A DNA stretch of 64,000 nucleotides. Source: Turnera subulata (taxonomy: Eukaryota > Streptophyta > Magnoliopsida > Malpighiales > Passifloraceae). The translations under genes were made by a program, and so were the position numbers. Each line of letters starts with the position of its first letter. The stretch's first letter is position 1. Shown here in pieces: positions 34,484-45,643 of this stretch. The stretch spans positions 1-64,000 of the forward strand of contig JAKUCV010007866.1 of NCBI GenBank assembly GCA_028386065.3, read 5' to 3'. The notes under the pieces are model-generated. The model searched no databases. It saw only the letters and a list, made by a program, of their open reading frames with translations, and had not been told where the DNA came from.

Positions 34484-35668
34484 ATGGATGGTAATGTGAT
34501 TACCTATAAAGGACGATTGGTTGCGAAAGGTTTCAAGCAAGTTCATGGTATAGACTATGATGAAACTTTCTCACCAGTTGCCATGGTTAAATCCATCCGG
34601 ATTCTATTGGCTATAGCCGCATACTATGATTATGAGATATGGCAAATGGATGTCAAAACCGCTTTCCTTAACGGAAATCTTTTAGAGGATGTGTACATGA
34701 CACAACCTGAAGGTTTTGTCGATCCAGAGAATGCTAATATGGTATACAAGTTGCAGAGATCCATTTATGGATTGAAGCAAGCTTCTAGGAGTTGGAATCT
34801 TCATTTTAATAAACTGATCAAAGAGTTTGGTTTCATTAAGAATGAAGATGAACCATGTGTTTACAAGAAGGTTAGTGGGAGCATTATTGTTTTCTTGTTG
34901 TTGCATGTTGACGACATCCTACTCATTGGGAATGACATTCCGACACTACAGTCTGTAAAGGCTTGGTTAAGGAAGAATTTCTCAATAAAGGACTCAGGAG
35001 AAGCAGCCTATGTGTTAGCCATAAAGATCTATAGAGATAGATCCAAAAGGCTTCTCGGGCTACGTCAGAGTACATATATTGACAAGGTGCTAAAGAGGTT
35101 TAGCATGCAAAATTTCAAGAAAGGATTCTTGCCCTTGTCACATGGCGTAGCTCTCTCAAAGAATCTATGTCCTAGTACATCTAAGGAGGGAGAGCGGATG
35201 AGTAAGATCCCTTATGCTTCGGCAATAGGATCTATCATGTATGCCAAGCTATGTACTCGACCGGATGTCGCTTATGCTTTGAGTGTCACAAGCAGATATC
35301 AATCTGATCCCGCTGAGAGTCACTGGACAGTAGTTAAGAACATCCTTAAGTTTTTGAGAAGGACTAAGGATGCATTTCTTGTCTATGGAAGCGTTGATGA
35401 GCTTGTTGTAAAGGGTTACACAGATGCTAGCTTCCAAACTAACAGGGATGACTTTAGATCGCAATCAGGTTATGTATTTTGTCTTGGAGATGGTGCTGTG
35501 AGCTAGAAGAGTTCTAAGCAAGAAACAATTGCCAACTCTACAACTGAGGCTGTACAAAGTTCCTTCTGAGAACTATGTAGCAGATCCTCTGGCTGAGCCT
35601 TTCACACAGCAGAAGCATGATGGTCATGATACATCCATTGGTATTAGATACATGGATGATTGGCTTTA
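34484..35668 (+). pseudogene. Copia family A reverse transcriptase and RNase H
   Basis: The longest family A frame here. GRLVAKGFKQVHGIDYDETF, WQMDVKTAFLNGNLLEDVYM and SIYGLKQASRSWNL are clear; the active-site box reads LLLHVDDILLIGND, with Tyr changed to His in YVDD. The connection region and the start of RNase H (GYTDASFQTNRDDFRSQSGY) follow. A TAG at 35504 and a roughly 200-bp deletion right after NSTTEA (35550) remove most of RNase H before the conserved end GIRYMDDWL (35641-35668). Confidence 0.85.
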
Positions 35669-35672
35669 GTGC

Positions 35673-35683
35673 AAGTGGGAGAT
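35673..35683 (+). promoter_or_regulatory. Family A polypurine tract
   Basis: AAGTGGGAGAT directly before the 3' LTR start TGTTAG. It is identical to the tracts at 15494-15504 (plus) and 9059-9069 (minus), and marks where plus-strand DNA synthesis would start. Confidence 0.8.
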
Positions 35684-36971
35684 TGTTAGTATTATGCCCA
35701 AAAGCCAATCAATGGATGATTGTAGTCATGCATATACATTGAGGTTATTCCAATAAATATGATTATGAGATAATCGCTTGCACATATTTATAACCCTAGA
35801 ATACTTCGTATTCTTAAAATGTCCCTAGTCGATTATTATTATGGATGGGTTGTAATAATAAATTAAGACTAGCGTATGTTGAGAATTATATGAGATATGA
35901 ATTCTACATACGGGTACAAGTTAGAGAACTTGTGGACTGGACCGACCCACATAAGAACCCTACATGGAATGCTATATGATTGTCATTAGTGGTTCATATA
36001 TGTATTGTCCTTAGACCTGAGATCATCAAGGTTCCCAACATATGAGTCGTATACTTTGATATTATTCCTAGTCATCCGTAACTGGGTGGACTTAAGGGTA
36101 ATCATTGGGTATATGACAAATGTGTAGTGGGTTTTGATCGATCAAGATGGGATTCGTCCGACCCATATAACAGGTATATTATCAGATGTGCCTCTTGGTA
36201 GAGTTGAACTGTAAATGCATGGCCATGCTCGGATTATATGATATGGTGATATCATTAGGATCCGTTTTACACAGTTAACTCGTGGAACAAGAAACTAAGA
36301 TTAAACATATACGAGATTGACGTTTTCCATGTCTCGGTTTAATCTTGATAATGAGACGAAGGGACGATGACATGTTTACGAGGCATATTGAATCAGTACT
36401 AATCTTGTCGTTCGGGTAGCAATGATGTGTTGCTAGACGCTGCTCTTTGCTTGTAATTGTAAATGAGATTTTACAATTATTGCCGGACGTTACAAGTGCC
36501 TACAGGGTCACACACATAGAACCGTTGATTCGAGCAGGTGGTTGAACCGTGATTGGACCATGGTTCGACCGGGTGTGGTTGGACCGCGGTTGGACCATGG
36601 TTGGGCCAGGGTCGTTTTGGGCTGGTTTGATTCAATAATTGTCAGAATTATTGAGCCAAACCTGATTACTTGTGATGTGTAATCCCATTAGTGCTTAGTG
36701 GTAGACAAGATAATGGGTATCTTAATCATGATGGGCCATTATGTTGGCCATTACCATAAGCACTAATTGAGTGGCATAATTAGATTATGCTCTGGGTTTT
36801 TGGCTGATTGCATTCTGGTTTTTGAGAGCCTTGAGAGTGTTTTTCAGACTAGGAAGAACACACACAAACACTTCCTTTCTTTGAGAAAGAAAGAAGAACA
36901 CAAAACCACAAGATTAAGCTCCCGGAAATCCGTAGCTAGCACCACGGTTCGGGAGTGCTCGGGGGTTGGAG
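35684..36971 (+). mobile_element. Family A 3' LTR, end missing
   Basis: Starts TGTTAGTATTATGCCC and follows the family LTR for 1288 bp to 'gggagtgctcgggggttggag'. The next base begins another complete family A LTR. The last few hundred bp (through CTTACA) are missing. Both end-to-end recombination and insertion with later loss could explain this. Confidence 0.8.
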
Positions 36972-38728
36972 TGTTAGTATAATATGCCCAAAAGCCAATC
37001 ATGGATGATTATTTGTAGTCATGTATACGCCTTAAGGTTATTCCAATAAGTATCGTTTATGAGATAAACGCTTTCACATACTTATAACCCTAGAATATCT
37101 CATATTCTTAAATGTCCCTAGTCGATTATTATTACGGATGGGTTGTAATAATAAATTAAGACTAGCGTATGTTGAGAATTGCATATGTGATATGAATTCT
37201 ACATACGGGTACAAGTTGGAGAACTTGTGGACTAGACAGACCCACATAAGAACCCTACATGGAACGTTATATGTATGTTATTAGTGGTTCTTATAGATGT
37301 AATTGTCCTCCGACCTGAGATCGTCAAGGTATCCAACATATGAATCATGTACTTTGATATTATTCCTAGTCATCCGTAACTGGGTGGACATAAGGGTAAT
37401 CATTGGGTATATGCCGAGTATGTAGTGGGTTTTGATTGATCAAGAGGGGATTCGTCCGACCCATATAACGGGTATATTATCGTATGGTTTCTTGATAGAG
37501 TTGAACTGTTAAATGCATGGCCATGCTCGGATTAGGTGATATGGTGATATCACGGGTATCCGTTTTATACAGTTAACTCGGGGATCAAGAAACATAGATT
37601 AAACATATACGAGATTGACATATTCCATGTCTCGTGTTTGATCTAGATAATGGGACGAAGGGACGATGACATATTCCGAGGCATAGAGAATCAGTACTGA
37701 TCTTGTCGTTCGGGTAGCAATGATGTGTTGCTAGACGCCGCTCTTTGCTTATAATTGTAAAATGAGAATTTTACAATTATTGCCGGACATTACAAGTGCC
37801 GACAGGGTCACACACATAGAACCGTTGATTCGGGCAGGTGGTTGAACCGTGGTTGGACCATGGTTGGACCGGTGTGTGGTTGGACCATGGTTGAACCAGG
37901 GTCGTTTTTGGGTGGTTGATTTGCTGAATGTCAGCATTATTGAGCCCCTTTAGTGCCACTTTAAGTGCTGTGCATGATGATAAGGATTAGTGGACCATTA
38001 TTATGTCAAGACATAATAATAGTGGTATTGGGGCCAAGGTGTTGGCCATTACCTCCACTAATGGACCTTTGGGAGTGGTGGTGTGTGTGTGATCTGATCA
38101 TTCACTTCCTCAGCTCCCTCACCACGTTTTCAGAGCACCCAAAAACACTCTCCCAACCCTCTTCTTCTTTGTGAAAGAAGAAAGAACAAAACACCACAAA
38201 ACACATAGCTTTCGGTTCACTGCTGCTAGCACATCAGTCCGGGAGTGCTCGTTCTTGGTTTCGTGTGACGATTCCGAGAAGATCACGGTTCGTGTGGATA
38301 CCGTAGAGGAGCCAGGCCGTTGTCTTGCTCTTGCTGATTCCGTACTTCAGTTGAGTGAAAGATCTCAACCACATAAGGTATGTAAAAATTGTTATTCGGT
38401 TTTGCGTGCTTCACATGGTTCTTGGTCTGTTTCCCTTGCTTCCGCTGCTTGTTGTGCATATTATGAGTGTCATAATAGCTCTAGGGAAACTTACATGGAG
38501 ATCGTGAGACGATTCTGGCTTGTGATTGATGGTTCGTGTGGATACCGTAGAGGAACAGGATATCCTTCCGGCTCTAGCTGATTCGGTTCTACAGTTAGGT
38601 GAAAGATCCTAACCGTTTCAGGTATGTTCATTTTGTTATTCGATTTAGTTTCATCACTTGGATCCTCCAAGGTTTCCGGGTCTATCTGCTGCTCTTGATT
38701 GTCAAGTTTGCATGCTCGGATACTTACA
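36972..38728 (+). mobile_element. Second full family A LTR with internal duplication
   Basis: Runs from TGTTAGTATAATATGCCC to GGATACTTACA, about 1757 bp, longer than its relatives. Part of the surplus is an internal direct duplication of about 245 bp: the block 'ttcgtgtggataccgtagagg' occurs near 38290 and again near 38535, each followed by a 'gtgaaagatc' word. The PBS and leader follow, so this served as a 5' LTR. The 136-codon ORF at 38171 lies within the LTR. Confidence 0.85.
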
Positions 38729-39165
38729 ATGGTAGTGGAGCCTCTTGTGAAGCTCTAAACCGAATTTATGTGCATATGTTGATATGTTCATGCAAATATA
38801 TATGATGTGTTATATGTGATGTAGCATGATCATTATATGTTGAGTTCATTATATATGTTGATGTTGGTTTGTGTCAAAAGTGTTTTGACAACAAGAACTT
38901 GATTGGTATCTTATATCAATCAAGGAGTAATTGGCAGTAAGTCGAAGGGGTTCGACAAAACGAAAATCGATCGTCGGTTTTCGGAAGGAGCGATGGTCGT
39001 TCTAGTGCTGCAGGGCCAGGACATCGATGTTCATAAGATGGACATCGATGCCCACATGAGGATTTGCCTTGGCCGAGCCTGTTCTATAAAAGGTTGGCCT
39101 TGGTAGATTCACATGAATTGTGACATTGATTTGAGGATTTGAGAATTGATTTGAGAATTGAACAT
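38729..39165 (+). mobile_element. Truncated family A leader after second LTR
   Basis: PBS TGGTAGTGGAGCC (38730-38742) followed by leader sequence matching 30387-30780. Only two copies of the ACATCGATGT-type word remain (39020-39050, one mutated to GCCC), then a short piece corresponding to the far side of the repeat. It stops near 39165 where the SIRE LTR end begins. No gag remains. Confidence 0.75.
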
Positions 39166-39300
39166 CTTTCTCAACTTGCTTTCTTGCTCCATATACTCGC
39201 TAAGTGCTTAAAAGAATTGGTATCTCAAAAACCAAATCTTCCCTCCGAAAAAGTTTTTAAGGCCTAGTTCATCCCTCTCTTAGGCACTTCTGGGCCTACA
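39166..39300 (+). mobile_element. End of the SIRE 3' LTR
   Basis: Matches 17281-17464 ('tgctttcttgctccatatactcgctaag', 'aaagtttttaaggcct', 'ttaggcactt.tgggcctaca') and ends at CCTACA. As no SIRE coding DNA follows, it is read as the last 135 bp of the 3' LTR of the element whose gag-pol lies at 17515-28510. The rest of that LTR was lost together with the end of the extra ORF. Confidence 0.7.
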
Positions 39301-41500
39301 TTTTCGACATATACCCAAATGATAAGGAAATCAAAGTTTTATTCCTTGTGTGAAAAATCAAATAATGACATTGTTGATTGTTGGACATAGAATTTAACTA
39401 TTGCCCCTTATGACTCGGCTCAACTTCTAGACTCTAAACAACAAATACACCATTTTTCTCAATTCTCAGTCATCAATCTATCCATACTTAGAAATTAGGT
39501 TTATGGTTTCCGGCTGACTCTCACTTGCACTTCTTGTTCACCCCTTAGGAATGCATCATCTCCATTGTCATCTTCACCATTATCTCTTAACCCTTCCCAT
39601 TGTCTTCCCATCGTGTCTCCGTCATTCTCATTGTTTCCCAATTATTGGGGCTCGCTTCTTGTTCATTTGAGAAGGCCCAATGGTAATATCCCTACTCGAT
39701 ACCCCAGCTTTGCTCATCAGCTCAACTTGTTAGTTCGGTCCCCCTTCGTATGGTTCTTCTCTCAGCTTCTCATCTTGGCTCATCAACTCGGCTCACAAAT
39801 AGAAACAGGGGTTTATATCTTCGTCCATGAATAAGGTCCAATCGGGTCACCTCATCTCACCTCTCATACTGTAAATACTGAGTCTTATATCTCCTCTCAC
39901 AAGAAGGCCCAAATCATCAGTTCTCCCTAAAATCCTTGTCTCCTCACCGTACCTTATCTCATCTCATCTTCTTCATGTGTTCTTCTTTATTGTTTCTCTC
40001 CCAAAATTGGGATTTATATTTCTTCCCATGAGAAGGCCCCATAGGTTTGTCTTGGCTCGTACATTCAACTCTCATTAGCTCGGCTTAGCTTTGCATCCTG
40101 GTTCCCTGGCTTCCCAATTCGGCATCTCAACTTGACAACTCGAATCGGCTACTCTACTTGGTGTCTCCACTGAGCTCATCAACTCGGTTCACTGGCTCAG
40201 CTCATCAACTTGGTTCACAAACAACATTGGGGCTTATAACATCCTCCTCGGGAGAGTACCTAGATTTGCATCTCCTATCACGAGAAAGCCCAACCAAGCC
40301 ATCTCATCTCCCTTCTTATACCACAAATATTGGGGCTTACATCTCCTGTCGCAAGAAGGCCCAAAGTCACCTTGGTGTCTTAAGTCGATGCTTCATCACT
40401 GCCTCTGCCTTCTTCTCACCTTTCGCCTTAGGGTACCTTCATGATTTCCAATGTCTTCACTTTCTCCTTGTCTACTGGGATCATCCACTTATGATGTATC
40501 CATCATCCCTAATATCTTCACAATCCCATTCCAATCAAAGCACTACTCACCCATAGTGTCCTAAGAGTTCAATTCTAATGATAGAGTTTATGGTCATCAG
40601 GGATCTTAGACTCAGGCTTTGTTTGCTTCCAAGACATTTAAAAACAGTGGGAAATTGTGGTGGGATACATTCGCAAAAACATTTTTTCATTATTCTTTCG
40701 TTCAAGCCCCAAGCCCAAAGATCAGTATTTGAAAAAGTGAGACACCCTAGCTCGAATTTGTGCTTTATGCTTTAAAAAACATGTAATACAATGCTCAATG
40801 TATGTAAATGTGAATTCCCTAAGACAAGGTAGACTGAACATATGTGTCAACTGGGAAACAACACCAAAAATCTAATATCGGCTTAAACATGTATACCCAC
40901 TCCCCTAGGGTTCCTTTACTAGACTCATCAATTCACACCACGCAATGTAGCACCCTACGCAGAGTTAGCACGGGAGTCCTGCTAGCCGGTTAGCAGCCGG
41001 ACTCAAGGGGCAGCGCCCCTTGCCGGTGCGGGGTAGGCCCAACAATTTTTATTTTTTTTACTATGCTTTTTCCTATATATTTTTTATTGGTTTCTCTTGT
41101 ATATCGAAATAAAAAAAACACTCTATTTACACATACTCGAATCCACAATAATAATCACATAAAAATGCACGTACCAGTTATTGATTCATTATGCATGAGA
41201 TGCTCAGGGTATGCAGCTAGTTGGGGACTAAAGATTGCCGCTAGGGAATAATTTGACCTACTCACATGTGATAATGGATATCGTGTGAGGTCAAAGGCCC
41301 ATTAATCCCCATCATTGCTAAGCGCCGACAAACGGGTTCACTCAAGCCACTATCGCTTAAGGAAAGTATGTAGTGGGCTCAGATTCCCACGCCCTCTTAC
41401 GGTAAAGGCTTTACATCAATCATTATGAATGCAAGGCACTTATGATCACATGTAAAAAGGCATACAAAATTCAACGATTGCACAAAGTTTCTTAAACCTT
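39301..41500. other. Repetitive noncoding DNA, internal side of Tat-like LTR C
   Basis: No credible gene. From 39640 to 40370 the words 'gagaaggccca', 'ggggcttatatctcct' and 'ctcatcaactcggttcac' recur as an irregular tandem array and open chance frames (39565-39834, 40158-40556). A GC-rich segment with 'ggggcagcgcccc' and 'tgcggggtaggccc' lies at 41010-41040. The part next to the PBS (41300-41500) is likely the 5' leader of the minus-strand element whose LTR begins at 43326. Beyond that the borders are unclear. Confidence 0.45.
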
Positions 41501-41504
41501 CTAG

Positions 41505-41524
41505 ATCCCCAGTGGAGTCGCCAA
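41505..41524 (-). promoter_or_regulatory. Primer-binding site next to Tat-like LTR C
   Basis: The complement reads TTGGCGACTCCACTGGGGAT and follows immediately after the LTR end (CCTCACAG). Plant Tat/Ogre elements commonly carry a closely similar sequence at this site, complementary to an arginine tRNA. It shows the element reads leftward from 43326. Confidence 0.7.
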
Positions 41525-41525
41525 C

Positions 41526-43326
41526 TGTGAGGACCCGACCCAAAATCACTTGGGCCTCTTCATATATCCCATACACCTTCTTCTTTACCATCACCCATTA
41601 TCTTTGGAGTCGCCACTCAAATTTTATTTTAGGACAAAGTTCGGTAAAAACCTTTTGAATCTCAATGACTCCGTTTAAAACAACTGATTAGCGGACCAAA
41701 GATAGTGGGCCTGGGGGTTTGTCATGGATGGAAAGGTGTTAGGCACCCATCCATGTTGGGGCAAAACTTTTTGCAATTGAAGAACATATATATGCCTTAT
41801 GAAAGTGTGTGTATAGTGTGGAAACAAAGCATATAATGATAGAATAAAACTAAAACAAAAGAAAAATAAAAATATTTGGACATGAGTCTCCACGACTAGA
41901 GACCACCTACGTACCCCAGCGACCGGGTTCAAAGCCCACGTAGTTCTTGTCATGCCATCACAACAACACTCACATCACCAAAAGCATCATTACCGTCATC
42001 AAATCACCAGTAAATAGCAATCAATAAGATTTGCAATCAAAAAGGGATTAGAGTACTTATCTCGGTTGTTGGACAGAATCTATTTGTCGTCTTCTACACG
42101 ATTTTAGACAATGAAAACGGTCGATTAAGATTCTAGACTCGACATCAAAATTGCAGATCTCCATCTTAGCTATCCAGAGAGTCCAATAACATAGTAATCT
42201 AACTTCTAGAACTCTAGATATGAATTATTTTCTGAGACTGCTCGCATCAGGTCCTTCTACTAAGGTTCTCCACCTTCTTGGCTTCTAAATTGGTTTTGAT
42301 TGCTTCACCCTCTTGATCTCCTCTTGCTATTTTCTTTCTTGATGCTTTCCCACAAAATTCTACTAGAGTTTCTGCTTATTAAAATATTTTTGGGCTTGGA
42401 GAAGTATAGTTTTTCCGAGCACTAAAGCTTATGGGGGTTTGTGTGAAAGAGTGATCTCTTGAATGTGAATTAGAGGTCCTATTTATTGAGGTCTGAGGAG
42501 TGCAGGGATGGTGCACCTCTTAATGGTCAAGATTTTGGCCAAAAAATCTGGGCCAAAACCGTGTAGGATCGAATTAGAAACAAAATCAGGCAAAAAATCA
42601 GTTCCTGGGCACCCATGATCGCCAGGCCCAGCGGCCATCACTCCATGACCGCTAGGAGCTTGCGGACATTCCGAGATGGCCGCCCGGCTCTTCCGGTTTC
42701 ACGCGTTCTTTCCTTTTTTTGGCCCCCAAACCCCCTAATTCCGTCCTGATTTGATATAACCGTGTAATCAACCCCCAATCCAACCAGAAAATCCCCTTTT
42801 CTTGATTAGTACTCCCCCTAATCATCTCCAAATTAATTGATTCATATTAACGACCCCATTTTATGCAAAATCAAGTCAAAAACACATTTACCATTTAAGG
42901 ATGATTTAACTCTGATTTTCCACGAAAATCAGAGCTAAAATTAGTCTGTAGGTAATGTGTGTATGGGCCAATTAACTCTGGATAATCTACATTTCATCAA
43001 CCTAGGCCTCCAAATTTACTCCTAGACCAAAAATAAATCATCTCAATATAATTGGGTTGAAATAAATAGGGAAGCCCAAACAAATGAAATAAGACAATAT
43101 TTTATTGAATTAGACCTTAATATACTTTTATCCTAAGATTAAATCATCTCACTAATCCTTAGGTTCAAACATATAAATCCTCTATTAATATAATATATGT
43201 ATTCCACTAAAATAAATTTTAAGTGTGTCTTAGCCAAAGACCAAATCATCTCATTGATTTTATGGTTTGAGCATACTCAAAATCTAAGTTAGAAGAATAT
43301 TTATGGGTCAAATTTGGATGTTCACA
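41526..43326 (-). mobile_element. Tat/Ogre-like 5' LTR, copy C
   Basis: About 1.8 kb, from TGTGAACATCC at 43326 to GGGTCCTCACA at 41526 on the minus strand, with a PBS directly downstream. It is the most complete of three copies. A related minus-strand copy lies at 1885-3703 and a plus-strand copy at 4808-6463. It contains a GC-rich 'gaccgcc' block (42600-42700) and AT-rich ends. No coding sequence. Confidence 0.75.
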
Positions 43327-43462
43327 ATTACTTGCTTTGGGACTTTCATTGTCTGTCTATCGCTTAAGACAAAATGTTCGGATGTCGGCCCCTACTTGTT
43401 AAGTGAGGCGAGACTCGAGCCTTTCCTTTCGCTCCTGGTCCTGTAGGGCCTCCTTTAACAAT

Positions 43463-43897
43463 CTATGAAATTTGGTCAACATACTTGCCTATAGTTTCAT
43501 CTTCTCGCATATTCAGTGACTCGAATTCTCTTTTCAAGTTGAGCACTTGCATTTGGCGTGTCTTGTTGCTACCTTGGTATTCTTCTTTAAGTTTGTCCCA
43601 AGCCTCTTTTGTTGTACTACAAGCCATGATCTTGTAAAAGACAGTGTCTGACACAGCATTCTGAATAAGAGACTTCGCCTTTGATTTTTTCGCCTTTGTC
43701 TTCACTTATGATCTTAATCTGAGCTAACGGGGGATTTGTCGGTAATGGTGGTATTGGTTTGTTTTCTATAATGATTTCCCAAAGGTCATAGGCTTCAAAA
43801 AAAAAAATTGCATCTTCACTGACCAGACATGGTAATATCGCCAGTGAGGATGAAAGGTGGAGTTAAAAATTGGCTACCGGATGCCATTAATTGTATA
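43463..43897 (-). pseudogene. Copia gag 5' fragment (UBN2-like)
   Basis: On the minus strand the start reads MASGSQFLTPPF and then, in shifted frames, a motif of the type YHVWSVKMQ, FEAYDLWEIIIENKP and the 80-residue frame at 43705-43463 (SLIQNAVSDTVFYKIMACST, TKEAWDKLKEEYQGSNKTRQ, LKREFESLNMREDETIGKYV). This is the N-terminal half of a Copia gag (UBN2 family). Two or more frameshifts and poly(A/T) runs break it. It stops near 43440 with no protease or pol beyond, so the element is truncated there. Confidence 0.75.
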
Positions 43898-43977
43898 GAT
43901 TGAAAAAGTGTTTAAAGAAATGTGTTTTGGCTTGGTGTTTTAGGGTTAAAAAAAAAATTGGTCCTGTAAGAACTACT

Positions 43978-43992
43978 AAGGCTCCGTTATCA
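43978..43992 (-). promoter_or_regulatory. Decayed Copia primer-binding site
   Basis: The complement reads TGATAACGGAGCCTT just after the LTR end ACAACA, a mutated form of TGGTATCAGAGCCTT (initiator Met tRNA site of plant Copia elements). Confidence 0.55.
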
Positions 43993-43993
43993 C

Positions 43994-44279
43994 TGTTGTA
44001 ACTTACAGAGAAACAAAGCTTTAAAAGGGAATAGAAAAACTCTTATTTTTGGTTGTCTTATTCATCATTGGACCATGAACTTATATAGAAAAAAAGGATA
44101 AATACCTACCTATGTTGATGTAGCTAGTTACAACTAAAACGGAAAAAATAGCTAAAAATCTGCTATGTAACAACTAGGAAACCAGAACAAATTTGACTGT
44201 GACAAAACATAATTATTGAAACAGCTAGTAACTAAACATGAACTAGTCAATAGGAACCAACAATGCCATTTGTCTAACA
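43994..44279 (-). mobile_element. Short Copia 5' LTR (286 bp)
   Basis: On the minus strand it starts TGTTAGACAAATGGC at 44279 and ends GTTACAACA at 43994. It has a TATA-like 'tatataagttc' (near 44080), 'atgaataagac', and a transcribed end before the PBS. Length and layout fit a small plant Copia LTR. Its outer end abuts LINE coding DNA with no gap, so the element inserted into the LINE. Confidence 0.7.
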
Positions 44280-44849
44280 GAAACATGTTCCCATCTTTTC
44301 CTCCACTGTAAGTTCTCTTGGAAATTCTGGCAAAGAATTTGTGATTGGTGGGGAACTTTTTGGAATGCCCCTTGTTCAATGCATGGCTGGCTGCGGCAGT
44401 GGCCTTGGATAGAAGAGTGCACTACCAGAAGAGCACATGGATGATATTAGGTCTGTCAACAGTGTGGTCTTTATGGACAGCAAAGCATAGACTGGTCTTC
44501 AATGAAGAGCCTATTGCGTGGGATTCTTCTTTTGACATAACCTTGGCTCGTGCTTCTTGGTGGTTGAAAACACTCCAACCTGACTTCCCTTTCTCTTATG
44601 GCAACATGTTGGCATCCGCAGAAACAGTGAGTCAATGGAATGGTGTAGTTAGAGTCTTCGATTATTGTTAGATAGCTTTTGTTTCCCCCTGATGTTTTCC
44701 TCCCTCTACTCTTCAGTGTAATTCCCTCCCGCAGCGTATGTGCTGCAGGCTTTTTTTTTCTTTCTGATCATGTCCATTGCCTCAATGACTCTTTCTTGTA
44801 TCCCCTTTGCTTTGATCCCCATAGATAAAGTGGTCGATTAGTATCAAAA
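44280..44849 (+). pseudogene. LINE 3' end with zf-RVT C-terminus
   Basis: Encodes, in one frame, ETCSHLFLHCKFSWKFWQRI then CDWWGTFW, and after a frameshift VWSLWTAKHRLVFNEEPIAW and ITLARASWWLKTLQPDF. These are hallmarks of the zinc-binding C-terminal region of plant L1-type reverse transcriptases. The stop at 44669 is followed by a 3' UTR ending 'cgattagtatcaaaa', shared with the LINE piece at 2221-2463. RT and endonuclease are absent upstream, where the Copia LTR is inserted. Confidence 0.75.
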
Positions 44850-45643
44850 CCAGCATCACACGATTAGCAATAAACGAAAAAAAAAAAAAGCGTTAGATGA
44901 TTATTAAAAGGAGAATTACTAGGCATCGCCAGTTGCTATTCCAAAGCTTTCTTAAAGAACGAGTTATCAGCATCAAAAGAGGTCAATTCACTAGCTGAAC
45001 TATCCCTAAGAATCCACAACAAATTCAATAGAAAGAATCCCACTGTTAAGATCCAATCAATACTCACAAGCACGCCAAAGAAATGAAATGGTCACACATC
45101 GATGTAAAAATAAAAAATCCGGAATTGAGGCCCCAAATCATTCAAGGCCTTTGACTCATAGTGGCAGCTTTCAAAACATAGTGATCTACAACACAGCAAA
45201 TACTCTGATAAGTAGCACTTTTGGATTCATTAATGATGATCAGTAAATTTTATTGCAGTTCTATTTCTTTAAGTTTGTGCATACGAGGCATGAACAAAAA
45301 GAATCATGCATTGGGCGAAGTACCGCCCTTTTTGTTCTTGTGCATTATAGTTTAAAGCTAGAAACACATTTTATGAATTTTAAGTAACATGTTTTGTTTT
45401 CTTGTCACACTCTCTCTTCTTTATATATAGATTTTTCCGGTAGCACCTTTAAGTAGTTATGCTTTAAGGATTAATTTACTTTTTAAGCTAATGATCTAGT
45501 AAAAAACATGAATTTCAAACATGGGATGAAACTCAAACTCTTTCATATTATTTATAATTCCCCAACATGAACCATTCTTAATTTACATATATCTAAAGTA
45601 TACTAAAGCCATATGCCCTGGCTTAGTATTTATAACAAATATC
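44850..45643. other. Flank downstream of the beta-galactosidase gene
   Basis: AT-rich DNA with an A run at 44878-44889. No open frame of note and no recognised repeat. The part nearest 45644 is expected to hold the 3' UTR of the minus-strand gene, but no clear poly(A) signal can be chosen. Confidence 0.4.

Noticed and set aside
38171..38581. 136-codon ORF after the second family A LTR start
   Set aside because: It lies within the LTR and uses the internally duplicated block. The equivalent frames in other family LTRs are not open.
44345..44671. Possible RNase H or nuclear host gene at this ORF
   Set aside because: The VWSLWTAKHRLVF and ASWWLK motifs plus the upstream HLFLHCKFSWKFW frame match the zf-RVT tail of plant LINEs, and a LINE 3' end follows.
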